The notes below the pieces were generated by a model. It was given only the letters and a program-made list of their open reading frames with translations, searched no databases and had not been told where the DNA came from. A program made the position numbers and the translations under genes. Positions 8,490-17,128 of a stretch of DNA of 64,000 nt are shown piece by piece. How positions within the stretch are numbered: position 1 is the first letter of the stretch; the number at the start of each line of letters is the position of its first letter. This DNA is from Bacteroidales bacterium (GTDB lineage Bacteria > Bacteroidota > Bacteroidia > Bacteroidales > VadinHA17): the NCBI GenBank assembly GCA_029974835.1, contig JARKQN010000127.1, positions 39,578 to 103,577 on the forward strand, given 5' to 3'.

Positions 8490-8577
8490 TATCCGCCAGA
8501 GCCGCCGCCCGGCGCCAAAAATTACAGGAGTTCCTGAATATTACCGGGGTAATATTTTACTTTATTTCCCTGCTGCG

Positions 8578-8610
8578 TTTGGTTAAGTAAAAATATTTTT
8601 CTTAACTTTC
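8578..8610 (+). promoter_or_regulatory. ppk2 promoter
   Basis: TTTG at 8578-8581, a 21-base spacer and TAACTTTC at 8603-8610 give an almost perfect Bacteroidota promoter (one mismatch in the -7 box). Predicted start near 8615, leaving a leader of about 16 bases before the ATG at 8631. Confidence 0.75.
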
Positions 8611-8630
8611 TGTCTCTAAAACCTTTCAAC

Positions 8631-9509
8631 ATGTCTCACAAAAACAGCAAAAAGGAAGATAAATCTTCCGGAAAGAAACAGGAAGTATTTGACAAGGATG
8701 CCCTTTATCATGACATAGAGGATGAAAAGCACAAGAAAATGAAGAAGGACACCTACTACAAGGAGTTGCGAAAACTCGAGATTGAGCTTATTAAGCTTCA
8801 GGAGTGGGTGAAAGCCAAAAAACTGAAGGTTGTGGTTATTTTTGAAGGGAGGGATGCCGCCGGAAAGGGTGGTGTCATTAAAACTATTGCCGGCTGTCTG
8901 AATCCACGCATATGCAGGGTGGTTGCCCTTGGCACCCCGACAGAGAAGGAGAAGACACAGTGGTATTTCCAGAGATATGTTGCAAACCTTCCTGCCGGAG
9001 GTGAAATCGTCCTTTTCGACAGAAGCTGGTACAACAGGGCAGGCGTCGAAAAGGTAATGGGATTCTGCACAAATGAGGAATATGAGGAATTTCTTCGCTC
9101 ATGCCCGGAATTTGAGAAAATGCTTATCAGGTCGGGAATAATCCTGATAAAATACTGGTTCTCGGTAAGTGACCATGAACAGGAAAAGAGATTCCAGGAC
9201 AGGATCAAGGACCCCACAAAAAGATGGAAGATCAGCCCGATGGATATTGAATCGCGCGACAAATGGGTGGAGTATTCAATGGCCAAGGATAAAATGTTTG
9301 CATACACCGATACCAAGCAGTCGCCATGGTATGTCGTGGAGGGCGACGACAAGAGAAGGGCAAGGCTTAACTGCATCAGCCACCTTCTTTCTCTTATACC
9401 TTACGAAGACCTCACACCGAAACCATTTAAACTGCCGCCGCTTAAACACGATGTAGCCTACGTAAGGCCGCCGAAAACAGACCAGACTTACGTTCCCGAA
9501 AAATACTGA
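8631..9509 (+). CDS. ppk2: Polyphosphate kinase 2
   Basis: Cytoplasmic enzyme that moves phosphate between polyphosphate and nucleotides. 292 residues, normal for a single-domain PPK2. Walker A is GRDAAGKGG (about residues 74-82), the lid/Walker B region is LFDRSWYNRAGVE (about 128-140), and the family stretch KYWFSVSDHEQEKRFQDR is present. The N-terminal 45 residues are an Asp/Lys-rich charged extension common to the family. Monocistronic, with its own promoter; a weak GC-rich hairpin lies just after the stop. Confidence 0.95.
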   Translation: MSHKNSKKEDKSSGKKQEVFDKDALYHDIEDEKHKKMKKDTYYKELRKLEIELIKLQEWVKAKKLKVVVIFEGRDAAGKGGVIKTIAGCLNPRICRVVALGTPTEKEKTQWYFQRYVANLPAGGEIVLFDRSWYNRAGVEKVMGFCTNEEYEEFLRSCPEFEKMLIRSGIILIKYWFSVSDHEQEKRFQDRIKDPTKRWKISPMDIESRDKWVEYSMAKDKMFAYTDTKQSPWYVVEGDDKRRARLNCISHLLSLIPYEDLTPKPFKLPPLKHDVAYVRPPKTDQTYVPEKY

Positions 9510-9537
9510 ACATCCGGGCCGGAAAAACCCGGACCGG

Positions 9538-9568
9538 TTTCAACTTTCAATTTATATGCATACTTTTG
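9538..9568 (+). promoter_or_regulatory. hisS promoter
   Basis: TACTTTTG at 9561-9568 is a perfect TAnnTTTG box, with TTTC 19 bases upstream. The start would be near 9574, about 13 bases before the ATG at 9587. Confidence 0.7.
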
Positions 9569-9586
9569 GTTTTTTATTGACCAGGC

Positions 9587-10948
9587 ATGCAGGTGAAACC
9601 TAATATTCCAAAAGGAACACGGGACTTTCCTCCCGGTGAGATTATCCGCAGGGAGCTGATATTAAACATAATAAAGGAAACATTTACCCTCTTCGGATAC
9701 CAGCCGCTCGAAACTCCGGCAATGGAAAACCTCTCCACTCTCCTCGGTAAATACGGGGAGGAAGGCGATAAACTCCTTTTCAGAATACTGAATTCGGGCG
9801 ACTTCCTCGAAAATGTTACAGAAGAAGAACTGCTCAGGCGGGATTCCTCTTCCGTCTCATCAAAAATCTGCGAAAAAGGCCTCAGGTATGACCTTACCGT
9901 GCCTTTTGCCAGATTTGTTGTTCAGCACCGGAATGAGATCACCTTCCCCTTTAAAAGATACCAGATTCAGACCGTCTGGAGGGCAGACAGGCCGCAGAAA
10001 GGAAGATACCGCGAATTTACCCAGTGCGATGTGGATGTTATCGGCAGCGACTCCCTCCTCAACGAACTTGAACTGCTGCGCGTTATCGACGAGATTTTCG
10101 CAAGACTGAAAGTGCCGGTTACAATTAAGATAAACAACAGGAAAATACTGGCCGGTCTGGCCGGGAAAGCAGGAGCGGCTGACAGGCTTACCGATATCAC
10201 CACAGCCATTGACAAACTTGAAAAAACCGGAAAGGATGCAGTTATCGCCGAACTCAGGGAGAAAGGACTAAGTGAGCAGGTTATTGACGGACTGACTCCG
10301 GTTTTTGAGATAAAGGGAGATAATTACGAAAAGCTTACGGGACTCAGAAAAATTCTCTCCGGCTCTCATGAAGGAATGAAAGGTATCGTAGAGCTTGAAA
10401 CCCTGACACGGTATCTCGATCCTGATCCTCTGCGCTGCGGGTACCAGATAGACCTTGCCCTGGCACGAGGGCTGAATTACTATACAGGGGCTATAATAGA
10501 GGTAAAAGCCGATGGCGTAAACATTGGTAGTATCTGCGGAGGCGGCAGATATGACAATCTGACGGGCATATTCGGACTGGAGGGTGTCTCCGGCGTCGGC
10601 GTCTCATTCGGAGCCGAAAGGATTTACGATGTGATGCTGCAGCAAGGGAGATTTGAGAATGTAAGCACGGCCCCTTGCAGGGTTTTGATTATAAATTTCG
10701 GGGCGGATGAATATGTTTACGCCCTGAAGATCCTTAAGAAACTGCACTCATCGGGCGTGAGCGCCATGATTTACCCGGGTGATGCGAAAATCGGGAAACA
10801 GATGGCCTACGCTGACTCGCTCAATATACCATACGTTGCTCTTGCAGGTGAAGATGAAATAAAAAACGGTGAAGTAACTCTTAAAAATATGGTAACCGGT
10901 AAACAACAGCGAATCAGCCTGGAAGAGACGGGTAATCTTTTCCCTTAA
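9587..10948 (+). CDS. hisS: Histidyl-tRNA synthetase
   Basis: Class II aminoacyl-tRNA synthetase that charges tRNA-His. 453 residues. Motif 1 region is KGTRDFPPGE...ETPAMEN at the N-terminus, motif 2 is about FKRYQIQTVWRADRPQKGRYREF, the His-A motif is ARGLNYYTGAIIE and motif 3 is GVGVSFGAERI. An anticodon-binding domain fills the last ~90 residues. Motif 2 ends GRYREFTQCDVD, as in all HisRS. Convergent with the first ECF-sigma locus (16 bp between stops). Confidence 0.97.
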   Translation: MQVKPNIPKGTRDFPPGEIIRRELILNIIKETFTLFGYQPLETPAMENLSTLLGKYGEEGDKLLFRILNSGDFLENVTEEELLRRDSSSVSSKICEKGLRYDLTVPFARFVVQHRNEITFPFKRYQIQTVWRADRPQKGRYREFTQCDVDVIGSDSLLNELELLRVIDEIFARLKVPVTIKINNRKILAGLAGKAGAADRLTDITTAIDKLEKTGKDAVIAELREKGLSEQVIDGLTPVFEIKGDNYEKLTGLRKILSGSHEGMKGIVELETLTRYLDPDPLRCGYQIDLALARGLNYYTGAIIEVKADGVNIGSICGGGRYDNLTGIFGLEGVSGVGVSFGAERIYDVMLQQGRFENVSTAPCRVLIINFGADEYVYALKILKKLHSSGVSAMIYPGDAKIGKQMAYADSLNIPYVALAGEDEIKNGEVTLKNMVTGKQQRISLEETGNLFP

Positions 10949-10964
10949 AAACCTGAGTTGAAAA

Positions 10965-11441
10965 CTAATTGTTTCTCAGCTGTCTTTGCTGCTGAATGTT
11001 ATTCCTTACAGGGGCATTCTCCCTCAGTTCGTTAAGAAGCTGGAGCCGGTACTGGTTCTCGGCCTGGTACAGACGCACTACTTTAAGAGGAGACAGAACC
11101 TCCCTGAATTTCTTATGATAGGAGGCATTCAGTTCCGCCTCCTTCAGGTCGAGTTCAATAAGCCTGTCGCCGGCGCTGATCAGCTCTTTTTCCGACATGT
11201 TTAACTCGTTCTGGTTAATTTCCCGGAAAATCTTTGCCCTTTCCTGTTGCACGGCAAGCTTCATGTCCTGCAACTCATTGTAGACAGGCCAGAATCTCTG
11301 TGCCTCCTGGGTGGTCAGATTCAGCCTTTTGGTGAAGAAAGCCACCTTGTAGGCGTTAAGTCTCTCCATAGCCTGATTCTGAGCATTCAGCAGACCCCAG
11401 GAGAAAAATAAACCGATAATAATCGTTAAACCCTTTTTCAT
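10965..11441 (-). CDS. Spy/LTXXQ-like periplasmic protein of the sigma locus
   Basis: 158 residues with a signal peptide (MKKGLTIIIGLFFSWGLLNA). The mature part is almost all alpha-helical and charged: a helix holding RLNLTTQEAQRFWPVYNEL, a second with LISAGDRLIELDLKEAELNA, and a Gln/Asn-rich end. The LTXXEAQ/W-P-Y pattern recalls the Spy/CpxP-type periplasmic stress proteins and Bacteroidota sensors of periplasmic stress. It is the third gene of an ECF-sigma operon, nine bases after the likely anti-sigma gene, so it may be both target and sensor of the sigma factor. That role is inferred. Confidence 0.75.
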   Translation of the reverse strand: MKKGLTIIIGLFFSWGLLNAQNQAMERLNAYKVAFFTKRLNLTTQEAQRFWPVYNELQDMKLAVQQERAKIFREINQNELNMSEKELISAGDRLIELDLKEAELNASYHKKFREVLSPLKVVRLYQAENQYRLQLLNELRENAPVRNNIQQQRQLRNN

Positions 11442-11450
11442 AACCCTGTT

Positions 11451-11876
11451 TCAAAAATATTCATATATGTCAAGAATGTTTATATTCTGCATCTGCAGAT
11501 ATTCGATGATATCGCTGTTCTCAACACCGATGAATCCTGAAGTGCTTATCCTTCCGGCAGCTTCTTCTTCAAGGGCTGACAAATCCATCCCGTAAAAAAT
11601 TTCTTCTGCAGTGCCGTTATAGGAAAGATCGGTGTAAATATCCATCTTCTCCCTGCCGGGGCTGATAAGAAGAAATGTGATGCTGAGAGCGGTAATTATT
11701 GCAAGTCCGGCAGCGGCTGCCATCCATGGTCTCAACCGGAATATCTTCTTTTCAGCCGCTTTAAAGCGTGGTTCGTTTGAGGCGGCCTGCATAATGCGCC
11801 CGGTTATCCCTTCAAAGTACCCATCGGGCACCCTGAACGGATTCTCTTTCGGTATTTTATCAAGCTCACTCATCAT
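11451..11876 (-). CDS. Single-pass membrane protein, likely anti-sigma factor
   Basis: 141 residues. The N-terminal cytoplasmic part holds IPKENPFRVPDGYFEGITGR, a motif often seen on short membrane proteins paired with ECF sigma factors in Bacteroidota. One membrane segment (about 51-71), then about 70 periplasmic residues. No zinc-binding HxxxCxxC motif is present. It lies 29 bp after the sigma gene and 9 bp before the Spy-like gene. Anti-sigma function is inferred from operon order and topology. Confidence 0.75.
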   Translation of the reverse strand: MMSELDKIPKENPFRVPDGYFEGITGRIMQAASNEPRFKAAEKKIFRLRPWMAAAAGLAIITALSITFLLISPGREKMDIYTDLSYNGTAEEIFYGMDLSALEEEAAGRISTSGFIGVENSDIIEYLQMQNINILDIYEYF

Positions 11877-11905
11877 TTTATTAGATAAACTTTTATAATA
11901 AAGGT

Positions 11906-12454
11906 TTAAGCACCCAACAGAAATTCCTCGATTTTTTTTACGGCATGATGGTACGAAGCCTTTAAAGCTCCTGTTGAGGTTCCCAGCACTTTCTTCATGT
12001 CTTCGTACGACATCTCTTCATAATAGCGGAGATTAAACACTATCCTCTGCTTTTCCGGAAGCCGGAGTATTGCATTCTGCAGCTTTTTCTGGGCCTCATC
12101 ACCGTCGAACCATGTACTTCCCTCATGTGCCCCGGCAAAAACAGCCCCAAGCTCATCAAGCGAAACGGTGCTGTGTCTTTTCCGGCTGTTTATCAGTGTA
12201 ATGGCTTCGTTGGTGGCTATCCTGTACAACCATGTATAGAGGGAACTTTCCCGGCGGAAACTGTCAAGGTTCTTCCATACATTTAAAAAAGTATTCTGCA
12301 GGGCGTCATCAGCATCTTCATGGAGAATTACCAGGCGTCTTATGTGCCAGTAGAGCCTCCGGCCGTAACGTTCTGCCATCATCCTGAAACCAGCTTCCGG
12401 ATCGGCGTCCAGAAGGGATATAATATCATTGTCCGTCCTCTCCTTATCTTCCAA
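11906..12454 (-). CDS. ECF-family RNA polymerase sigma factor (first)
   Basis: Extracytoplasmic-function sigma factor. Region 2 shows AERYGRRLYWHIRRLV...EDADDALQNTFLNVWKNLDSF and TWLYRIATNEAITLINSRKR; region 4 shows ILRLPEKQRIVFNLRYYEEMSYEDMKKVLGTSTGALKASYHHAVKKI. I place the start at a TTG (12454, giving LEDKERTDND...), since a longer frame to a TTG at 12511 adds an odd basic stretch and would lie over a possible -7 box (12492-12499, TACCTTTC on the minus strand). It heads an operon with a membrane partner and a Spy-like periplasmic protein, divergent from ychF. Confidence 0.92.
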   Translation of the reverse strand: MEDKERTDNDIISLLDADPEAGFRMMAERYGRRLYWHIRRLVILHEDADDALQNTFLNVWKNLDSFRRESSLYTWLYRIATNEAITLINSRKRHSTVSLDELGAVFAGAHEGSTWFDGDEAQKKLQNAILRLPEKQRIVFNLRYYEEMSYEDMKKVLGTSTGALKASYHHAVKKIEEFLLGA

Positions 12455-12538
12455 ACAAAGAGTAATTTGTTGTTTATGTTTTGACTTCCGAAAGGTATAA
12501 AAGTTTAACAACGATGAACTCTGCAGGAAAGTAAATTA

Positions 12539-12546
12539 TAACTTTG
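12539..12546 (+). promoter_or_regulatory. ychF promoter (-7 box)
   Basis: TAACTTTG is an exact TAnnTTTG match 20 bases before the ATG at 12567, giving a leader of about 15 bases. Confidence 0.6.
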
Positions 12547-12566
12547 TACGATCAATATTATTAACC

Positions 12567-13664
12567 ATGCCACTCCAGTGCGGAATCATAGGAATCACGA
12601 ATTCAGGCAAAACGACCATTTTCAACTGCCTTTCCGGAACAAAGGTTGAAACAAGCAGCTATGCCTTCAGCGCCTCAAAATCGAATATCGGAATTATCCA
12701 GGTCCCCGACCGGAGGTTATATGAACTGGAAAAGTTCCAGAAGACTGAACGCATTGTTCATACTACTGTAGGCATTGTTGATATTCCGGGACTCGCAAGA
12801 GGATCAAACAAGGGGGAAGGCGTGGGCAACAAGTTCCTGGCCGACATCCGGAACACTGATGCCCTGATCCATGTACTGAGGTGCTTCGACGACGATAACC
12901 TGCCCCATATAGATGGCTCGGTCGACCCGGTAAGAGATATGGAAACCGTGGACCTCGAACTGCAGGTGAAAGATCTGGAGTCGGTTGAAAAAAAGATGGA
13001 AAGGCTTGAAAGAGCTGCGAAAACAGGCGATAAGGATGCGGCGCACGGCATCGAGGTACTCAAAAGGCTGAAACATCATTTTGAAAAATTCGGCAATGCA
13101 AGAACACTCGACCTGTCGCCGGAGGAGAGAAAATATACCGACGACCTGTTCCTGCTTACAATTAAGCCTGTAATGTATGTCTGTAACGTTGACGATAAAT
13201 CTGTCCTGAAAGGTAACCCTTATGTGGAAAAGGTAAAAAAACAACTGGAAGGTACCGGAAGCGAGATCCTTATTATCGCCGGTAAGCTTGAAGCCGAAAT
13301 AGCCGAACTTGAATCGCCCGAGGACAGGACAGCGTTTCTGAAAGATGCCGGGCTGGAAGAGCCGGGAGTCGACAAACTTGTGCGATCGGCCTACAGGATG
13401 CTGAATCTCCTGACATTTTTTACGGTGGGACCAAAGGAAATAAGGGCATGGACAATAAGGAAAGGAATGAACGCACAGCAGGCCTCAGGTGCCATACACA
13501 GCGACCTCGAAAGGGGATTTATAAGGGCGGAGGTGATGAAATATGAGGATTTTATCAGGTACGGCTCGGAACATGCATGCCGCGAGGCCGGACGATTCTT
13601 TGTTGAAGGCAAAAACTACATTGTTGAAGACGGAGATATACTTCACATCCGTTTTAACGTTTAA
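12567..13664 (+). CDS. ychF: YchF/OLA1-type P-loop NTPase
   Basis: Ribosome-associated ATPase of the Obg superfamily. 365 residues: the P-loop is GITNSGKTTIF (variant of the common GLPNVGKSTLF), G3 is VDIPGLARGSNKGEGVGN, a coiled-coil arm spans about 130-185, the G4 site reads CNVDD in place of NKxD (consistent with the ATP preference of this family), and a C-terminal TGS domain holds FFTVGPKEIRAW and ends GDILHIRFNV. The altered P-loop wording is worth noting but keeps the GxxxxGKT/S pattern. It is followed after 6 bp by the M14 peptidase gene, perhaps on one transcript. Confidence 0.93.
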   Translation: MPLQCGIIGITNSGKTTIFNCLSGTKVETSSYAFSASKSNIGIIQVPDRRLYELEKFQKTERIVHTTVGIVDIPGLARGSNKGEGVGNKFLADIRNTDALIHVLRCFDDDNLPHIDGSVDPVRDMETVDLELQVKDLESVEKKMERLERAAKTGDKDAAHGIEVLKRLKHHFEKFGNARTLDLSPEERKYTDDLFLLTIKPVMYVCNVDDKSVLKGNPYVEKVKKQLEGTGSEILIIAGKLEAEIAELESPEDRTAFLKDAGLEEPGVDKLVRSAYRMLNLLTFFTVGPKEIRAWTIRKGMNAQQASGAIHSDLERGFIRAEVMKYEDFIRYGSEHACREAGRFFVEGKNYIVEDGDILHIRFNV

Positions 13665-13670
13665 TATATT

Positions 13671-15368
13671 GTGAGGAGGTTTATAAATAAAACCTTAATA
13701 CTGCTGATCCTGACAACAGGTATCTGCCGTTCACAGGCCGTCAGCGACGACAGCCTACGTTCGGTCATTTCAGCCAGGGGAGAGGCGGAGGTACTGATCG
13801 CCAGGCCGGGTCGTCCTGAACTGGATATCATTTCAAGACATCTCTCAATCTCATCCGTAAGGGAAGGAAGTGTATATATTACACTTACTCCTGCCACGGT
13901 GGAATGGTTCCTCGGCCTGGGCAAACCCTGGAAATTAATTCCACCTGAAGATCCGAAAGGCCTTGTTACCGCTGCCTCGGTAAAGGATGCCATGGAATGG
14001 GATACCTACCCGACCTACACCCAGTATGATTCGATAATGCGTAAGTTACAGGCAGATTACCCGCAGTTGTGCCGGCTCGACACAATAGGAACAAGTATTT
14101 ACGGGAAACAGGTCCTTGTATTAAAAATATCGGATAATGTTGCCGACGATGAAGATGAACCGGAAGTATTTTACTCTTCGACAATGCATGGAGATGAGCT
14201 TGCCGGGTTTGTCCTGATGCTGAGGCTGGCCGATCATCTTCTCAGGAATTATTCTTCCGATACGAGGGTAAAGAATCTTGTCGATAACCTTGAAATATGG
14301 ATCAATCCCCTTGCCAATCCCGACGGTACATACAGGACAGGGAACATCATCTCCTCACCAACAAGGACCAATGCGGAAGGCTATGACCTGAACAGAAAAT
14401 TTCCCGACCCCCTCGATCCGTCAATAGTTCCTCCTAAGGAGAATGTGGATATGATCAGCTTTATGCGGAAGAGACGATTTGTCCTTTCGGCAAATTTTCA
14501 TTCAGGATTCGAGGTGGTTAATTTCCCGTGGGACAGGTGGTTCTCAAAATACCATGCAGATCATAACTGGTTTTACGAGATAAGCAGAAGATATGCCGAT
14601 ACCGTGCATGCTGTTTCGGGGCTCTCTTATCTTAATGAGTATGACAGTGGTGTGGTGAGGGGTTCGGATTGGTACACTATTTACGGGGGAAGGCAGGATT
14701 TTATAACATGGGAGCTCCAGGGTAGGGAAGTGACAATTGAGCTTGATTACGTAAAACAGACACCTGCTGCCCAGCTGGAGTTGCTCTGGCAGTACAACAG
14801 GCAGTCATTTATAGGGTATCTCGAAAATGCCCTGTACGGAATCCATGGCCGGGTGCTCGACGATGCCACGTCAGAACCTGTTCCGGCCCGGGTATTTATT
14901 GACGGTCATGACAAAGACAGTTCGCACGTTTATGCCGACACAACAACCGGCAGTTTCATAAGGATGCTGTCGCCAGGAACATGGGACCTTCGGTTTTCAG
15001 CATACGGCTACAGGGATACTGTCGTTACCGGAGTACAGGTTTTGCCGCTCCGGCGGACAGACCTTACTGTATATATGAAATCTGACGGTACCAAAACCGA
15101 TAGCGTCTACCCGGAAACACCTCTTCTTTTTCCTGTGCCGGCAAATGAATATGTAGAGTGCAGGCTGCCGTCAACCCTTCAGGGGCGGATAAGTGTCACT
15201 ATCTACACATCTGCCGGGGCAAAAATAAAAGAAACCATCACCGGTCAGAGACCTTTGATCCTTAACGTAAGAGGGCTGGCGCCGGGTGTTTATATTGCAA
15301 TCTTCCGCTCCCTGTCAACCGGTGTATCGTACAGGGCAGGGATTGTCGTGGCTGCCAATGGTTATTGA
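13671..15368 (+). CDS. Secreted M14-family zinc carboxypeptidase with T9SS sorting domain
   Basis: Exported metallocarboxypeptidase. 565 residues starting at GTG: signal peptide (about 1-23), peptidase domain (about 105-390), a carboxypeptidase-regulatory beta-sandwich (about 395-465, GRVLDDATSEPVPARVFIDG) and a C-terminal T9SS type A sorting domain (about 480-565, LLFPVPANEYVECRLP to the end). Zinc ligands are HGDELAG and the His of NFHSGFEV; the catalytic Glu lies in VTIELDY. NPLANPDGT is also typical. It should cross the outer membrane through the Type IX system whose gliding partners gldD/E are 3 kb away. Starts 6 bp after ychF. Confidence 0.93.
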   Translation: MRRFINKTLILLILTTGICRSQAVSDDSLRSVISARGEAEVLIARPGRPELDIISRHLSISSVREGSVYITLTPATVEWFLGLGKPWKLIPPEDPKGLVTAASVKDAMEWDTYPTYTQYDSIMRKLQADYPQLCRLDTIGTSIYGKQVLVLKISDNVADDEDEPEVFYSSTMHGDELAGFVLMLRLADHLLRNYSSDTRVKNLVDNLEIWINPLANPDGTYRTGNIISSPTRTNAEGYDLNRKFPDPLDPSIVPPKENVDMISFMRKRRFVLSANFHSGFEVVNFPWDRWFSKYHADHNWFYEISRRYADTVHAVSGLSYLNEYDSGVVRGSDWYTIYGGRQDFITWELQGREVTIELDYVKQTPAAQLELLWQYNRQSFIGYLENALYGIHGRVLDDATSEPVPARVFIDGHDKDSSHVYADTTTGSFIRMLSPGTWDLRFSAYGYRDTVVTGVQVLPLRRTDLTVYMKSDGTKTDSVYPETPLLFPVPANEYVECRLPSTLQGRISVTIYTSAGAKIKETITGQRPLILNVRGLAPGVYIAIFRSLSTGVSYRAGIVVAANGY

Positions 15369-15382
15369 TTATCATTCTTCTC

Positions 15383-15412
15383 TTGGTTCTGTAATCAAAA
15401 GATTTATTTTTG
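15383..15412 (+). promoter_or_regulatory. Promoter of the secreted phosphatase gene
   Basis: CTTG with TTG at 15383-15385, a 19-base spacer and TATTTTTG at 15405-15412 match the phylum promoter closely. The start would be near 15418, about 45 bases before the ATG. Confidence 0.65.
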
Positions 15413-15463
15413 CACATCCGGCAGCAGGAATAAACCTGACATACCGGTTTAAAATTTTTATTC

Positions 15464-17125
15464 ATGAGAAGGAGACGGGTACCAGTATTCACTGCATGTT
15501 TTTTCATTCTGTTTTCAGCGCAATATCTTAACGGTCAGACTGCCTATATTCCACCCGATAAACCCAGGCTTATTGTTACAATTATTGTGGAACAGCTGCG
15601 CTACGACCAGGTTGAGAAGCTGAAAAACAGGTTTTCAGACAACGGTTTGCGCAGGATGATGAATGAGGGGACGACCTTTAAAAATGCAAGGTATGGCTAT
15701 GTCAATACGCAATCAGGACCCGGGCATGCCACTATATCGACGGGAACAACTCCTTCGGTGCACGGCATTACTTCCGATTACTGGCATGTGCCGCTTCGCA
15801 ATGAGATTATCTATTGCACTTCCGATAAGAATGTCAGTGCTGTAGGCGGTTCATTTGAGTCGGGTCAGCATTCTCCTTCCCAACTGATGGCGTCCACCAT
15901 CGCCGATGAACTTTTTCTCGCTGCCAACGGGGCGGCAAAAGTGTTCTCCGTAGGCATGAAGGAAAGCTCGGCAATACTGTCGGCCGGGCATGTGAGGGGA
16001 GGGGTGTTCTGGTTCGATTATGTCAGCGGATCGTGGATGTCAAGTACCTATTACATGAATGAACTTCCGGCATGGGTAAATGATTTTAATGCTCTGAGGC
16101 TCTCAGATTCATACATGGGTAAAATCTGGACCCCTCTGAAGGATGCAGAATCATACAGGGATTGCCTTCCCGATTCAAACAGGTTTGAAATGGGTTTCAA
16201 TAAAATAAACAGGTTTCCCTACGATCTGAAGAAATTGCAGCCGAAGGGAGCCGGCTCCGTGAAAGACTACTCTCTGCTTGCAGAGACTCCTTTCGGCAAT
16301 TCCCTGACAAAAGACTTTGCAATGAGGCTGATCAGTGAGGAGAGCCTCGGTAAAGACGATATAACTGACTATTTATCGGTATGTTTTACCGCGAATGACA
16401 GGATAGGACACCGGTTCGGACCCTCTTCGGTGGAGGTTGCCGATGCGCTTTTAAGGCTGGATGCCGACATTTCGGAGCTTATCGGAATGCTGAATGATTC
16501 GATTGGGAAGAAAAACATCCTTATACTTTTTACATCCGCCCACGGTGTAGCCGAGGTTCCTTCATTGCTTGAGGCGGGCAGGATACCTTCGGGATATTTC
16601 AGACATACCCAGGCACTTCAGTTGTTAAGAATATACCTGAATGCCATTTACGGCCAGGGCGAATGGGTGAAAGGATATTTCGACAACCAGATTTATCTTA
16701 ACCGCACTCTGATTGAGGATGCACGCCTTCAGCTTGAAGAGATGCAGAAACGTGTCGCACGGTTTATGGTTCAGAATACCGGTGTGGCGTCGGCATATCC
16801 GATGTACATGTTTGAAACAGCCGATTTCAGCAACGGTTTCCTCAAAATGGCTTCCAGCAATTTTATGCCCCAGAGGTCGGGCGATGTTCTTATAATCCTC
16901 AGCCCGGGCTGGGTTGAAACCGCAGATAACACGATTACCGGACACAACTCCCCGTACGATTATGACGTGCATGTGCCTCTGATCTGGTACGGCTGGATAA
17001 TAAACAGGGCTACGGTAAACAGAAAGGTTGACATGGCCGACATCGCACCCACTCTGTCGGCTCTGTGCGGAATACCTCTGCCAAACGCTGTTCGCGGCGA
17101 ACCAATTGTTGAACTTCTGCGGTAA
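15464..17125 (+). CDS. PafA-like alkaline phosphatase/phosphodiesterase family protein, secreted
   Basis: Alkaline phosphatase-superfamily hydrolase, closest in layout to Flavobacterium PafA. 553 residues with a signal peptide (about 6-24). The nucleophile region is VNTQSGPGHATISTGTTPSV, followed by HGITSDYW. Metal-ligand regions are LSVCFTANDRIGHRFGP (Asp and His) and ILFTSAHGVAEVP, where the usual TSDHG reads TSAHG. That Asp-to-Ala change at a metal ligand is notable and could lower or alter activity. The last ligand His is in TGHNSPYDYDVHVPLIWYG. Own promoter; the pcrB gene converges from the other strand 3 bp after its stop. Confidence 0.88.
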   Translation: MRRRRVPVFTACFFILFSAQYLNGQTAYIPPDKPRLIVTIIVEQLRYDQVEKLKNRFSDNGLRRMMNEGTTFKNARYGYVNTQSGPGHATISTGTTPSVHGITSDYWHVPLRNEIIYCTSDKNVSAVGGSFESGQHSPSQLMASTIADELFLAANGAAKVFSVGMKESSAILSAGHVRGGVFWFDYVSGSWMSSTYYMNELPAWVNDFNALRLSDSYMGKIWTPLKDAESYRDCLPDSNRFEMGFNKINRFPYDLKKLQPKGAGSVKDYSLLAETPFGNSLTKDFAMRLISEESLGKDDITDYLSVCFTANDRIGHRFGPSSVEVADALLRLDADISELIGMLNDSIGKKNILILFTSAHGVAEVPSLLEAGRIPSGYFRHTQALQLLRIYLNAIYGQGEWVKGYFDNQIYLNRTLIEDARLQLEEMQKRVARFMVQNTGVASAYPMYMFETADFSNGFLKMASSNFMPQRSGDVLIILSPGWVETADNTITGHNSPYDYDVHVPLIWYGWIINRATVNRKVDMADIAPTLSALCGIPLPNAVRGEPIVELLR

Positions 17126-17128
17126 GAA

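Noticed and set aside
13674..13679. GGAGG as a Shine-Dalgarno for an internal start of the M14 peptidase
   Set aside because: No ATG, GTG or TTG follows at a useful distance and a shorter form would lose the signal peptide; the GTG at 13671 is preferred.
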